From Batillaria attramentaria (Eukaryota; Mollusca; Gastropoda; Batillariidae): a DNA stretch of 64,000 bases. The position numbers and the translations under genes are program-made. Within the stretch, counting starts at the first letter, position 1, and each line of letters starts with the position of its first letter. Below are positions 41,880-52,850 of this stretch, one piece after another. The DNA lies in the NCBI GenBank assembly GCA_018292915.2, contig JACVVK020000005.1, positions 2,731,001 to 2,795,000 of the forward strand, read 5' to 3'. Under the pieces are notes generated by a model. That model had not been told where the DNA came from, did not search any database, and worked only from the letters and a program-made list of their open reading frames with translations.

Positions 41880-42385
41880 GAGAATGGTATAGCTACGAAG
41901 GACCACTCGACAATAGGCCGGACTGAGTAGCCGATGTGACCCTCCCCTCACTGAGACCAAATCCGGTTTCTGTGATCAATCTTCTGGTCGGCGTCCCGGC
42001 GTGTGACCGTGTGAAACGGTAATGAGAGAAGAAAAGGAAAAAGCCAATCTATACCGGAAATGGACTTTTCACACCCGCAACCAGATGACGACAGACTAGG
42101 AGTAGGAGGAGGGTGATGAGGGGCCGACTGAGACCACGTGACGGCCAGGGTACGTTCAAGTCAGTAATGTAACTGGGCTTGTTTCGGGCGGGCGCCAGGC
42201 TCTGACACTGAGTGTATGTCAGTTTTAGGCACAAGACCAGCAGACGCCCGATTCAGTTCTCACAGTGCAGCCACTTTTTATCACAGTACATAATTATATG
42301 TCATTTTTATATGTCATAACACATCATGAGCCAGGTCAGTTTGGGTACACACTGAGTATAAGCCAGTATCTAGGTAAGTAAACCA
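41880..42385. other. No recognisable feature
   Basis: Unique-looking sequence. Confidence 0.4.
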
Positions 42386-42391
42386 GTTTTA

Positions 42392-42721
42392 ACCCGGCTC
42401 TTAACTGGGCACTGCGGAGCACCACAGGCGGTGCTGTCCACAGCTGTGACACAGTTGTGATTTTGGGGGTTTCCGCCGCTGTGGCGTCATCACAGCAACG
42501 TGGACTGATTTCAAATAGCCACAACTGTGACTGTGGTTTCTGATTGGCTGTACTACGTCACTCGGCGCGCAAACACGGCGCCGGACAGTGCATCTTCAAT
42601 CTGTTTGTCACCGAGCCTGAGCACAGCTGTGTTCAGTTTTGTAGTTAGTAGACACACCGAGCGCAGCGACTGTTATGTGCACGTGTGTGTTTTGCGCGCT
42701 GTGCCCAGTGAAGAGCACGCT
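42392..42721 (+). mobile_element. MITE-D copy 2
   Basis: Left end ACCCGGCTCTTAACTGGGCA after TTA; right end GCCCAGTGAAGAGCACGCT before TCA, so ends and target duplication have each decayed by a base or two. The inner ATTGG and TACGTCAC motifs are intact; the YY1-like site is broken (ACACGGCGCC). Confidence 0.92.
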
Positions 42722-42839
42722 TCAGGCTGCTTCATCACACAGTACAGGTCAGCAGTTACAACGCAATCGGCCATAAATATCCCGTTTCATAAATAAGCCG
42801 ATGTTTGAAAACAGGCAATTCTGGAACTCCGGATTAGTT

Positions 42840-43017
42840 GGGGGGGGGGGGGGGGGGACCGAAAGGTAGAGCGTTGGTCAATGCTCGGGTCGTGAGTTCG
42901 AATCCTGGACAATTATTTGTGCTTGGTTTTTTCCGTCTCATTACCCAGTCTTTGATATCACCCATACGTGGTGGAAAAGGACGTTAACCTCCCAAACACC
43001 CACCCACCCACCCCACC
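42840..43017 (+). mobile_element. tSINE-A copy 20, with poly(G) at its 5' end
   Basis: G18 (42840-42857) replaces the usual GGGGAGCCGGGG start. The head has lost TTCTA (GCGTTGGTCAATGCTCGG). The tail is long (CACCCACCCACCCACCCC). Confidence 0.9.
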
Positions 43018-43019
43018 CG

Positions 43020-44030
43020 CTTTAGTGGGGCAAATAGCCTTTGATATCTGTGATTTTGCAGTATACATGGCTTGAAAAAAGCTGCCCGTTGCGGCCCTGG
43101 TTAGATTCAGGTGATGTACCAGCCAGGCTATCCTAACCTCCCCCCTCCCCCCGCCCCCCCCCCCCCCCGCCTACCCCAACCCCAAAAGAAAACTGCCGAT
43201 GTGTATCGTGTGCTGTCATCGAACGTAATCGTGTGGTATTCAGGACTGCACGATCGCCTAGACGCCAAAACGGACGGGTGGAGTCTGGTCGCTGACAGCT
43301 GTCATCACGTTGGACCGATCAGTGTTATTCCCGATGTCGTACACGCAATCAGTTCCATAGGGTTTCCGCCAACGCGTCGCCCACTTCAGAACAATATAGA
43401 AGTGCAAGAAATGCAACTGATCAGCCTGACCAAGTTTGCAGTGGTCGAGAAAAAAAAAGGGGTCTAAGCTCCGTGGACTTGATGCGCGCTTAGAACCTTT
43501 GTCCGGATGACGTTAGTATTTCTGACCAGAAAAGCCTATAATGCATCGTCCCAATAGACGAACCCACTTGGTAAGACTGACCCGAGGCCAAAGTCTTGTC
43601 CCTTTCCTCTGCCGTGTATTGTGTTCTGTATGTATGTAATGCGCTTCCTTGTAACCGAGTCTGTATTTCTCCCCCCCCCCCCTCCTTTTTTTTCCGTTTT
43701 GTTCTGTTTGATATGTTAGCACTCTTTTTGTGTGTCTTGTTTTCTTTTTTACTTTCGTATGCTTTGCTTTGTTTGATCGTCTTTTATTTCTGTTGCTGTG
43801 GTCTTTTCGCTTTTTGTTTTTGTTTATAGTTCGTCTGGTTGTTTTTTTTTGTTTTTTTTGGTTTGTTTTTTGTTTGTTTTTGTTTTCTTCACATGCCCCC
43901 AGAGGGTCTTCAAGAATAAATAAACAAACAGACTGAAATGTGTATTGGCAAAACACACTGAGAGCGTCCATCACGCCGTTTTATGGGAAAAGGGGGTGAT
44001 TTCAAGACGAAAGACATTGATGTAATGGCC
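43020..44030. other. No recognisable gene; low-complexity C- and T-rich patches
   Basis: C-runs at 43140-43170 and 43670-43682 and a TTTTG/TTTTC-rich tract at 43684-43890. Open frames in the T-rich tract are compositional. Confidence 0.45.
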
Positions 44031-44034
44031 TTTT

Positions 44035-44260
44035 TCCTCAAATGAGGTCAGTGGACTTACTGCTTTCTTTCCACGTTTCAGTCGTATCACACTACACGTG
44101 CTTCCCACGTTGCACATAGTGTCTGACAAAAACAAAAACAAAAAAAACTTGCCAGACCATGCCATGTATTGTGCTCATTATGCCGCGGGACGCGATTGGC
44201 TGAATTCTGTTGGCTCGGCACTTTTTGACTGACAGGAGTGTAGTCGTCCATTTGCGGAAA
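44035..44260 (+). repeat. Dispersed repeat O copy 2
   Basis: Counterpart of 24455-24670, with an A-rich insertion (CAAAAACAAAAACAAAAAAA) at 44126-44146. Confidence 0.85.
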
Positions 44261-44269
44261 CTCTTGAGC

Positions 44270-44775
44270 CAGAAATAGAAAAGCGTCCCCGTTGAATGTA
44301 CAGTAAGAGAATTAGATGTCTTATCTGTGAGTCCGTCGGCCGTCTCAAGGAGTGACCACTGCATGGTAACCGGCAGAGCGATGTGATTAGGCCTATTTTC
44401 GTCCTTGTGGAAAATTGGGACCCATTCGGCCAGGACGATTCAGGAGTCTTAAAAATACCAGACTTACCTACTCAGTCAGCGATGATTTGATGGAAAGGAG
44501 AGGTCGGAAACTAGAGTCACATGTAGGGGTTTCCTGCATGCCTCAGTAAACGGCAACTCCCCCCCCCCCACACACACACCCCTCTTGCCCATCCCCTCCC
44601 CCCCCTCCCCTTAAGGTAGCTTGTAAAAGTCAGGCGGTCAGTCAGTCGGTGATAAATTGATCAAAACAATAGATCAAAACAAACAAAGTAACAAAAACAA
44701 ACTAACGAACAAACAAAAACAACAACAACAACAAAAAAAAGTCAGTTACAGCATCTGCATAACATCCCTTCATTA
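44270..44775. other. No recognisable feature
   Basis: Unique-looking sequence, C-rich near 44550-44610 and CAA-rich near 44690-44740. Confidence 0.35.
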
Positions 44776-44826
44776 ATGAAAGAGCCCCCCCCCCCCCCCC
44801 GATACCTCCTTCACCCACGCGCGCGC

Positions 44827-44829
44827 GTG

Positions 44830-44900
<71 letters not shown>

Positions 44901-44940
44901 GCACGCACGCACTCCACACTGCCCCCCCCCCCCCCCCCCA
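44827..44940. repeat. (AC)n, (CACG)n and C(18)
   Basis: AC run to about 44896, CACG units, then a C-run at 44922-44939. A further C-run precedes it at 44786-44799. Confidence 0.93.
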
Positions 44941-44999
44941 GCCCCGACCCCAAAGGCGCCGTGAGCATGCTTACTGCATTTAAGGTTGTTTTTTTTTTT

Positions 45000-45029
45000 C
45001 TCGTAGCGCTATACAAATGGCCAATCATC

Positions 45030-45061
<32 letters not shown>

Positions 45062-45067
45062 CATCAC
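45000..45067 (+). mobile_element. Retroposon 3' tail with (ATC)n
   Basis: CGTAGCGCTATACAAATGGC followed by (ATC)n is a common SINE/LINE 3' end layout. The body is not recognisable upstream of the T-run. Confidence 0.55.
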
Positions 45068-45161
45068 CCCAGCAAATCTGTACTAATGTAAAGCATTTTA
45101 CCCTCCGTTTTCAAATCTACAGGCAGTCAGTAAAACAGCCCGGTGTGTGTGTGTAACAGAA

Positions 45162-45167
<6 letters not shown>

Positions 45168-45231
<64 letters not shown>
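45168..45231. repeat. (AC)n microsatellite
   Basis: AC run of about 31 units. Confidence 0.95.
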
Positions 45232-45233
<2 letters not shown>

Positions 45234-45783
45234 TCCACCCCACACAGCTTGTAGAAATGTAACGCACTTGACCAATCTACAAGCAGTTACACAAACCCCG
45301 CACTGACACGCGTAACAGAATTTCGCAATGATCTGACCTAAATTTCCTTACATAACTACCCTCATCTGCAAAAAACAAAAGGGTCTAACCTCATATCAAA
45401 TCCACGGCACTTAGGTCCTTTCTGCAGATGACAATAGACACTACCGTAACCTCCTCTTCCCCCCCCCCCCCCTCTCGCTCTTGTTTCAGCGGTGTAATTC
45501 AATGGAACAGTAAAAACGTTTGGCAGACCGGGATTAATGGACTGTGAGACGATGAGACTTTGATTTGATAAGGGTGACGCGAGATGATTACTCATCATCC
45601 CGAACAGCACGAGAAAGACACACAACGATCGTTATCCAATGAAGGCCAGACCCCATTCAATAATCAGACATGCCGCGCTTAAAGTCTTCTTCAACAGGGT
45701 TAAAGCGACTGCGTTCCTTAGTTTGAACTGTGACTGTGACTGAAAGCAGCGAAACTTACACAAAGTAATGTATTCGTGTAAAA

Positions 45784-45880
45784 CTTAAAGGTCTGCAATC
45801 TCAACAAAAAGCCACAAACCGTGTGTTTAAAAAAAAAAAAATCGGCTATCAACTCTGTCACAGTTGATCTGCTTTGAGTA
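45784..45880 (-). mobile_element. FB-I solo arm
   Basis: TTAAAGGTCTGCAATCTCA, AAAAAGCC and CAACTCTGTCACAGTTG match the left arm of the FB-I copy at 46214. No partner arm is nearby in the right orientation. Confidence 0.7.
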
Positions 45881-45984
45881 TCAGTGTTCAGCCCACAATA
45901 GTTTTGTTGGTTTGGTTGGTTGTTAGGGTTTTTTGTTGTTTTTTGTTGTTGTTGTTGTTGTTGTTGTTTTTTTTGTTGTTTTTT

Positions 45985-46125
45985 GCTGCCCCAATTCTTT
46001 TTGCCAGTTCCAGTGGTGCTCCTCCCAGGTAATGGGTAGAATCCACGGACAGCCCACAATATTTGAAAATAAATGCAAATCTAAATTCCAAACCTTCAGC
46101 AGCTGAGCTGACCCTTCGCCGCACT
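45985..46125. mobile_element. Fused fragments of tSINE-P (minus) and tSINE-L (plus)
   Basis: GCTGCCCCAATTC ... GGGTAGAATCCACGGA (45985-46045) is a tSINE-P 3' end. It joins GCCCACAATATTTGAAAATA (46049-46125), a tSINE-L internal piece. Both are truncated at the junction. Confidence 0.8.
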
Positions 46126-46213
46126 ACCTGAGTGTTAACTGCTTGCAGCCGCTTTAAACTAGATGTAAGCTGACATTGTGTGAAGAAAACTAATTCCACT
46201 CTGACTACGCAGA

Positions 46214-47270
46214 TTAAAGGTCTGCAATCTCAGCAAAAAGCCGCGAACATTGCGTTTTTTAAAACTGCGATTCCTTCGACTGTGCATAATCCAGGCAACT
46301 CTGTCACAGTTGCAGAGTTTTCAGCGTTTCAGGGACCCTTATAAACCAGAGCACGAGTTTGCCGTGACATTAGAGAGAGATAGCAGGCGTTCGTCGGCTA
46401 ACATTCTTCGTCGTTTCATGACGTGATTAGGAGCCGAAGACGCGCGCACAAATCTGTAGCATAGCAGCGGCCTTCGTCGGCGGTACGCGTTCGCGACAGA
46501 GTGGTGTCCCTTCACTCGATCTGTATGAGTCATTGTTTTTTCAATAAATTGTTTGTACTCGTGCATGCTATCAAGTGTCTTCTACATCAACACATTAGTG
46601 TTTATCAGCCGGAAGCAAAAGTAAGAGCACACTGAATCGAATACTTTTTGTACCTATCCTGCCAAAAAAAATCCCGACATTTCACAGGTTGACGAGAGAC
46701 ATGGGAGGTCACTTGTGCGATGTTTACCATCATGGTAGATCAAACTTGCCAAAAATGGTACCCATTTCACAGGCCAAAATGTACAAGCGCCGTACCGTTA
46801 CCGATGCGAAAGATCATATCGGTCAATAAATATGATGTTCAAAACAAAGTAAAACTCAGTTTAAACCTTCAAACCTCTAAGAAAAGACAAGAAATAGCGA
46901 ACGAACTCATCTTCGGATTTCAGCCTGTTTTTACGACGAAGATACGGATGCTCGTCGGCTCTTCAATATGCGCGCATGCGCAGTCGGCGAAAATTGTGGG
47001 GAATCCCGACGAAGGTTGGCCGACGAACGCTTGCTATCTCTCTCTATTATTTGGCTTTCGGTCTAGCGGATGTTGAGTGCTGCACGATCTTTCTCGCTCA
47101 GTGTCAAAACGCAAAGTGAGCTGTGAAATCAGGCTGCTATTGGCTTTTACTGGGGTTTCAGGGACGCTGAAAACTCTGCAACTGTGACAGAGTTGACTGT
47201 GCTTGCACGGTCGACTCTGTAAATTTTGTTCACACTTCGGAAAGCTTTTGTTGGGAGCTTAGATCTTTAA
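46214..47270. mobile_element. FB-I copy 2, containing MITE-J
   Basis: Arms carry CTCTGTCACAGTTGCAGAGT, TTTCAGCG and AGCTTTTGTTGGGAGC, and TTAA lies at both ends (46214-46217 and 47267-47270). Without MITE-J (46372-47045) it is about 380 bp. It holds the unoccupied target of retroposon K at 47118-47131. Confidence 0.87.
46372..47045. mobile_element. MITE-J inside FB-I (ATT target duplication)
   Basis: Ends AGAGAGATAGCAGGCGTTCG and the complement of AGAGAGATAGCAAGCGTTCG, with further inverted TTCGTCGGC and CTTCGTCG. ATT flanks at 46369-46371 and 47046-47048. The other FB-I copy has the site empty as AAATAATGTCAC (10722-10733). A plus-strand open frame (46720-47076) crosses the right end and is not credible as a gene. 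Superfamily unknown. Confidence 0.88.
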
Positions 47271-47479
47271 GTGATGCTCCACTGTGTGAAATGCCGCTTT
47301 CGTAGCTGTAACTCTGCATGCGAACGAAGTAATGCTGCATTCGGCCATTGCGACTGTTTTCGCTTTATAACGCTGCAGTCTCTAATACTGAGGAAATCGG
47401 GCGTTTGGCTGACATTGCGATCGTATTTATGACGATGTGGCCTCCGCTATTGTAGAAATCAGGCGTTCAGAAACTCCGC

Positions 47480-47520
47480 CCTACTCCCCCCCCCCCCCCC
47501 CTCTCTCTCTCTCTTTCTTA
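47480..47520. repeat. C(16) and (CT)n
   Basis: C-run followed by CT units. Confidence 0.85.
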
Positions 47521-47571
47521 AATATTTTGTTGTACTTGCTTGTTTTGTACTAATCTCCTGGATTTGCCACA

Positions 47572-47705
47572 TAGATTCTGGTTTAATGTGGTCCTAATAC
47601 TTAGTTGAATAGTCTATTGTAGTGTTAGCAGGACAGTGTGTAAGAGAGGCCTTCCAGTGCCTAACAACTCTATCCTGAAATAAAGGTTTCATCATCATCT
47701 CTCTC
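47572..47705 (+). mobile_element. Retroposon 3' end T copy 1
   Basis: ATTCTGGTTTAATGTGGTCC ... CCTGAAATAAAGGTTTCATC, followed by ATC and CT. AATAAA just before a simple-repeat tail indicates a LINE 3' end. It differs from the copy at 62026-62166 at only a few positions, so both are young. Confidence 0.82.
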
Positions 47706-47728
47706 TCTCTCTCACTCTCTGTCTCTCT

Positions 47729-47910
47729 GGGGGAGCCGGGGTGGTCGAATGGTAGAGCGTTGGACTTCTAATGCTCGGGTCGTGTGTTCGATCCCGGCTG
47801 GGGCCAAATATTTGTGCTGGCTTTTTCATCGTTGCCCCGTCTTTGATATCACCTTACGTAGTGGGAAAAGGACGTTAAACCCCCAAACACCCATCCACCC
47901 ACCCCACCCT
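47729..47910 (+). mobile_element. tSINE-A copy 21, full length, between CT tracts
   Basis: GGGGGAGCCGGGGTGGTCGA head through a CACCC tail. CT-rich tracts lie at 47699-47728 and 47912-47933 on the sense strand. Confidence 0.94.
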
Positions 47911-48189
47911 CTGTGTCTCTGTCTCTCTCTCTGGGCAAGCACACGTTTGACTGTCAGCAGATCCAAAGATTGCTACGCTATAGCGTGTCTAGTGTCTTTG
48001 GTAGGTCTGCCAGATTTGTAGAGAGAAAGAAAAAGAAACACAGAACGACAGCAACAACAAAACAGCATGATTTTTGGAGAAACTACCCATTCCTCCTTGT
48101 TATTAAGTGTTGATGGGGAGGAAGGGGAGCCGGGGGACCTGGAGAGGATCCCCGATGAGCAGCCCGGTAGCCAGGAAAAGCCGGTATTA

Positions 48190-48280
48190 CAGAGACCTGG
48201 GCTCGAACCCACGCTTTATCGCCGTGACATTGGTAACGGCTGTTCAGTAGCGCACCTGCCAGGTAGGAGCACAGCTTACC
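48190..48280 (-). mobile_element. tRNA-like head H, second copy
   Basis: The complement of GACCTGGGCTCGAACCCACG gives the B box, as at 14425-14560. It lies just upstream of a MITE-G right end, so H and G sequences are associated in two places. Confidence 0.55.
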
Positions 48281-48299
48281 CCCTTAACCCGTTGATGCT

Positions 48300-48436
48300 C
48301 AAATCTTTCAGGCACCTGCCTGGAATGGGCCCGCTTCCTGATTCAAACAACAGAACATTTAACCCCAGAGCTAGTTTAGTTCAAGGTTAGACTCTAACCC
48401 GGGGCTAAAAGCCCTAACTTCGACTATTACATACGG
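48300..48436 (+). mobile_element. MITE-G copy 2, right part
   Basis: GCACCTGCCTGGAATGGG, TTTAACCCCAGAGCTAG, GTTAGACTCTAACCC and the right end TTACATACGGGCCCTGG. The left end is missing. Confidence 0.85.
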
Positions 48437-48439
48437 GCC

Positions 48440-48840
48440 CTGGTTACAACGTCCAGTATTTAGGACGCTGGACCTAAATGGGTTATTGTGTCACGGAAAA
48501 CAGTCTGTCTCACCATTGAAACACTGATCACACAGTTTGAAGTCCGTTCTCTGTTTGTGATCCTCCTGTTTGTTATGGGCCTGAAACTGGAACACGACTG
48601 TGAACACTGATTCCCTTCCACTAGGGGGGTCAGAAATGAGGATTTGTCGGAGCCATAACAGTCTGGGGGGAGGTGAACACAAACGCAGGAAGTGCGAAGC
48701 TCCTGGGTGGAAACAGGTTAAGGCTACAGCGGATTTCACATCGTGTTTTGCTTGTCGATTCTGCTTTCCTTGAGAAAACAGAGATAGTCAATTTGGCAGG
48801 ATCCGTGTGTACTCACTTCTGTTAGGCTTCCGGTGGTGTG
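48440..48840. other. No recognisable feature
   Basis: Unique-looking sequence. Confidence 0.4.
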
Positions 48841-48841
48841 G

Positions 48842-49158
48842 GAGAGAGAGAGGGAGAGAGAGGGGGAGAGAGAGAGAGAGAGAGAATGACAATGACAATG
48901 ATCCTTTATTTTTCAACGGTAAAGCTATCGGCACAGTTACCATTTCCAAACTTGCCGTTGCTACTCTAAATGAGAGAAAGAAAGAAAGGGAAAAAAATCA
49001 AGCAATTCAGAAGGATGAGAGAGAGAGAGAGAGAGAATAATGACAATGACAATAATCTTCATTTTCCAGCGGTAAAACTTTTAGCAGAATACCATTTTCG
49101 AACTTGCCGTTGCTAAACTACGAAAATATGAGCAGAGAGAGAGAGAGAGAGAGAGAGC
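48842..49158 (-). mobile_element. Two R-family retroposon ends between (GA)n tracts
   Basis: GAATGACAATGACAATGATC at 48883 and AATAATGACAATGACAATAA at 49035 each start a minus-strand end with a TTTTTCAACGGTAAA or TTTTCCAGCGGTAAA segment and CAAACTTGCCGTTGCT or CGAACTTGCCGTTGCT. (GA)n lies at 48842-48884, 49018-49036 and 49137-49157. Sense-strand order is body, AATAAA-type motif, (CATTGT)n, CT. Confidence 0.8.
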
Positions 49159-49359
49159 TCCTTATTGTAGGTGAAAACTAGTCAGCAAGGCATTGAGCAT
49201 GGATCCTACGATAGCCGCGAACACACACAGACCAGCGGACATCAGAAACAGACACCTTAACACGTGTATGAAAACAAAACAAACAGGATGCTAAAGAGAA
49301 CGGGAGAGGGGGGGCAGACAGAGACAGTTCGTAAAGATCTTTCTTCCAGCAGGCAGCGG

Positions 49360-49360
<1 letters not shown>

Positions 49361-49412
<52 letters not shown>
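49361..49412. repeat. (AC)n microsatellite
   Basis: AC run of about 26 units, followed by CAA units. Confidence 0.95.
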
Positions 49413-49417
<5 letters not shown>

Positions 49418-49499
49418 ACAACAACAACAAACGAAAACACACAAAAGCAACTGACAAATAAAAGAACAAAACAAAACATCAACAACTATACCAAGCAAC

Positions 49500-50055
49500 A
49501 CTTATCTCCGCTCCGTGAACTCGGCTTTCAAACGAGTTGTAAAATTGGTTCGTAGCAACGAGAGGAACATGGCTGAAAAAAGCACTCTTTAAGTTTAAAA
49601 AAAAAAAAAGACGCCGGCGTGTAAATTTCATGGACAATCTACTTGTTTTTTCCCTTCAGTTCAGACAGCGCACTCTAAGTAAAGGCTTAACCTTGGCCCT
49701 TTCAACACACCACCCCTGAGAACTGAAACGCAACACTTGACAGATCCGACACACAAAAAAAGCAATGGGGGATGATAGACCGGCCTTGCGGAAACCCCGG
49801 AGACCCCTGTGCATGTAAAGAAGGGGATGACAGTGGATTCGCTTCAATTACCGAAATGACTGGTAACGGCGGGCGAGTCGCCCTCTGTCTGCAAGAGGAG
49901 CGGAAACAATCAGGCGCGGTGTGAATAAATTGGAGGCTCTGCCACGCTCACGACAAATCTCACGTTTGAGATGGATCGGACGGCCGAGCTGTGGCTCCTG
50001 GAAACACAGGCACAGGCCGTCCACGACTTGCTGCCAGCTATGTCCCGCAGTCAGT
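49500..50055. other. No recognisable feature
   Basis: Unique-looking sequence with A13 near 49597. Confidence 0.4.
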
Positions 50056-50062
50056 CTGGTAG

Positions 50063-50280
50063 TCATCATCATTAGCTTGCTTTACGTCCTATGGCTTTTG
50101 GCCCCTTAAGGACAAGTTGTTCAGTCCTGGCATGTGTCTTTGGTTGCTTGGCTGGGCGAGTGTCTTCGGGGTGGGTACGGGCTGTTAGCTTTGCTTTGGG
50201 CAACGCCAGAGGTTCTCTGCTTGGGTCTCAGATGCCTGGTCTGGGTTGTTTTTCAGTGCCTCGGTCTGTTCTGTCACTCT
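50063..50280 (-). mobile_element. Retroposon K copy 3
   Basis: Same order as at 35769-35995: TCATCATTAGCTTGCTTTAC, CTATGGCTTTTGGCCCC, TGCTTGGCTGGGCGAGTGTC and GGTCTGGGTTGTTTTTCAGT. Confidence 0.82.
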
Positions 50281-50293
50281 GGTAGGCCGGTAA

Positions 50294-50793
50294 AGCCTGC
50301 TTTTAGCTAGACACAGCGCGCGAAACACACGTGCGCCACATTTCAGTCCTTGCGCTCGGTGTGTCTACTAACTACAAGACTGAACAAAGGCAGCTGTGCA
50401 CGGTGACGTACGATCACATGATCACGATACGATACTAGCCGACGGCCATAGCGTCCGCAATGGCAAGCAGAGCTCAAAGCAAGCCGTCCAGCCTCTGTAG
50501 TGCTTATCCGTGAGGTCCCAAAGACATTTGTGTCCTTCGAAAAGGCCTGTTAACACTGGAGTCTGTTCAGCCGACAATGCAATTGAGGATACACTGTCCG
50601 CCATGTTTGCATGCCGAGTAACGTAGTACAGCCAATCAGAATCTGTTCTGGAACCCACAGTCACAGCTGGGGCTGTTTGAAATCCCAGTAGCTGTGATGA
50701 CGCCACAGCGGCGGAAATCCCCGACATCACAACTGTCACACGCCGGTGTGCACAACACTATGACGCTCCGCAGTGCCCAGTTACGAGCCGGCT
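50294..50793 (-). mobile_element. MITE-D copy 4, long variant (500 bp)
   Basis: Ends AGCCTGCTTTTAGC and CCAGTTACGAGCCGGCT are preceded by TAA and followed by TTA. The middle carries about 190 bp not found in the 310-330 bp copies. The promoter-like cluster is present on the minus strand (CCAATCAGAAT, AACGTAGTAC, GTCCGCCATGTTTG). Confidence 0.87.
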
Positions 50794-51142
50794 TTAGACA
50801 ACGGGATTGGCCTAGTGGCTCAGGCGGGCAAGAATTTGGTTGGACGGATAGTATTTACCTCCGTCAGATAGTCAGTACACGTGCAGATTCATTTACGGTA
50901 CCTGTCTCACCTTCGTACACGCACACACATACACACACTGACACACACTGATGTGCACGTTCCGTCTGGGAGGGGCCGTGGAACGGAAAACAAGTATGGG
51001 TGGCGCTGTATCAATAGTGACGGGCTTCCTTTGTGGCAGTGGTGTGTGTGTGGGGGTGGGGGAATTTCCCTTACTGATTGGTCTAAAGAAAGACCAAGCA
51101 CGTCAAAACAAACAGCCACTCACTACGACCTCTTCTGTTTGA

Positions 51143-51445
51143 CCCAAATATCCCGTCAATTCGACATTCCCCGCCACAAGAAAAATTGTAACCTTGGTGG
51201 TTCCACCAGTCACCTTCCAATACACAGAGCGTGGGAGAGCGGGCGCTTGGAACAACGGCAGATGGTCTGCAGTAGGCGCCTGTGTGTTAGATGGATTATC
51301 GGCGGGGCGAGTGCTGCTGGTGGAAGAGCGTGGAGCAGTGCACGTGGGCATCGAACTCCTGTCAGTGGAAACTGACGATGACAGTGGGGGAACGCCGGAA
51401 ACGGACACCATCTTGGAAGATCTTGTAACAGGTCCGCATCGATAG
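51143..51445 (+). CDS. Candidate coding exon or retrocopy fragment, function unknown
   Basis: The frame is open for 100 codons after TGA at 51140-51142 and ends at TAG (51443-51445). Unlike other open frames here, it does not overlap a repeat family or low-complexity tract. Its translation has a protein-like mix: a hydrophobic segment (IVTLVVPPVTF), a Gly/Val-rich middle (VLLVEERGAVHVGIELL) and an acidic C-terminus (ETDDDSGG). No start codon or convincing splice acceptor is visible. An A10 run 40 bp after the stop could mean a retrocopy. I do not recognise the family. The minus strand also has open frames here, so chance cannot be excluded. Confidence 0.25.
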   Translation, partial: PKYPVNSTFPATRKIVTLVVPPVTFQYTERGRAGAWNNGRWSAVGACVLDGLSAGRVLLVEERGAVHVGIELLSVETDDDSGGTPETDTILEDLVTGPHR

Positions 51446-51533
51446 GGTCTTGCTTGGACAATTTGTTCCTGTGGCCAAATAGTTTAAGACAAAAAAAAAA
51501 TGCAGCTTTTTGCTGTGGCGCGGTGGAGTGGAT

Positions 51534-51671
51534 TGGTGGATGTTTCAGGATTTCACGTCCTTTTCCCACCACATAAGGGTGGTATAAAAGACGGGGCAAT
51601 GAGAAAAAAAGCCAGCATAAAACTTTAGCTCTGAGCCGGGATTCGAACTCACGACCCGAGCATGGAATGTT
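51534..51671 (-). mobile_element. tSINE-A copy 22, head missing
   Basis: Minus copy from GGATGTTTCAGGATTTCACG to GAGCATGGAATG. TGTGGCGC flanks it on both sides and may be the target duplication. Confidence 0.88.
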
Positions 51672-51866
51672 GTGGCGCATTTGGTATGAACAGTCGATAT
51701 AAGATTGTTTTAAGACAAGAGGGGTGTTCGAAATGAGATGCATTTGTTTTCAAGTTGATTTTTTTGTTCAATCAAATTTTGATAATACATGTATGTACAC
51801 ATAGGCGTTTTCGGAAGTTTTTTTGGCTCAAAGTACCGACAACTACTCCCCCTCCCCCCCCCCCAA

Positions 51867-51945
51867 CAGCTATACGCACGCTCACGTGAATCGCGCACAT
51901 TCACTCACACACGGGACATCAACACGTTGCAATCATCTGCAAGTT
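51867..51945 (-). mobile_element. tSINE-L fragment
   Basis: GCACGCTCACGTGAATCGCG, CATTCACTCACACACGGGAC and CGTTGCAATCA match the 3' half of the family. Confidence 0.75.
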
Positions 51946-52236
51946 GTCCGAAGGGTCCTTCGGACTGCGATGAGCACAGACGTATGTTGGTTTACCTCGT
52001 GATGAAATCTCTACCACTAAGACCTCCTAATGAACTTCAGGTAGTAGTTCATCGTGAGGTCTTCCCAGTAGGGGCTACGACCTCGCAGTGAACAAAACGG
52101 TCATCTTTCAGTCGAAGGTCGCAGTAGTGGAGGTTTAATCGCGAGGTGATTAAACCACTGACCGAGAGACCAAAAACAACAACAACAACAAAAATAAATA
52201 AATAAAACAACAACAACAACAACAAACCAGCAGTAT

Positions 52237-52427
52237 AAAGGGTGGGCGGGTGGGTGTTTAGGAGTTGAACGTCTTTTTCCACCACGCGAGGGTGATTGAT
52301 ATCACAGACAGGGCAACTGAAAAAAAGGCCAGAACAAATAATTATTTGACCCCAGCCGGGATTCGAACTCACGACCCGAGCATTGAAAGTCCAACGCTCT
52401 ACCGTTCAGCTATCCGCCCAGCTCAGC
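52237..52427 (-). mobile_element. tSINE-A copy 23, full length
   Basis: Minus copy from GGGTGGGTGTTTAGGAGTTG to the head complement CTCTACCGTTCAGCTATCCG. It has a duplicated TGATTGATATC and AATAATTATTTG. Confidence 0.9.
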
Positions 52428-52439
52428 CCGGGCAGTAAT

Positions 52440-52840
52440 CTGTATTCTATCGTTTCCCTTCTTAGGCTCCTTCTCAGAACAATGACCCCCCCCCAAGTCT
52501 AGCAAGTTACGACGTCTTCTGTTACTGATGGAACATCGCTGCGGTAATATTTTACAGGCTACAATGTAGTGCTTCCCTTTTAGGCTATACGAGACCTCGT
52601 CTGAGTGTTGTGTTGTCACTGAGTGCGGGTCGATCTCAGACTGAAACTGATTACAAGATGCGCCAACCTGTCAGACAGCTGACTAAGGAGTGGGCTGGTG
52701 TCAGTATCATCACAATCACGTGATTATGTGAGTGTGTGTGTGTGTGAGGGGAGAGTAGGGGGTTGGGATCTTTAGTTTTGTTAGCTTTGCTGAATTACGG
52801 AAAGTCGAGTTAACACTATCAATCCGCTGCCAACAAGGGA
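52440..52840. other. No recognisable feature
   Basis: Unique-looking sequence. Confidence 0.4.
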
Positions 52841-52850
52841 AGAGTCGGTT

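Noticed and set aside
46720..47076. 118-codon open frame inside MITE-J as a possible transposase
   Set aside because: It runs past the right end of MITE-J into FB-I and has no DDE-type or DNA-binding motif.
52000..52150. Imperfect inverted segments such as CTCGTGATGAA / TTCATCGTGAG
   Set aside because: Arms are short and interrupted, no target duplication or second copy was seen, so an element call is not justified.
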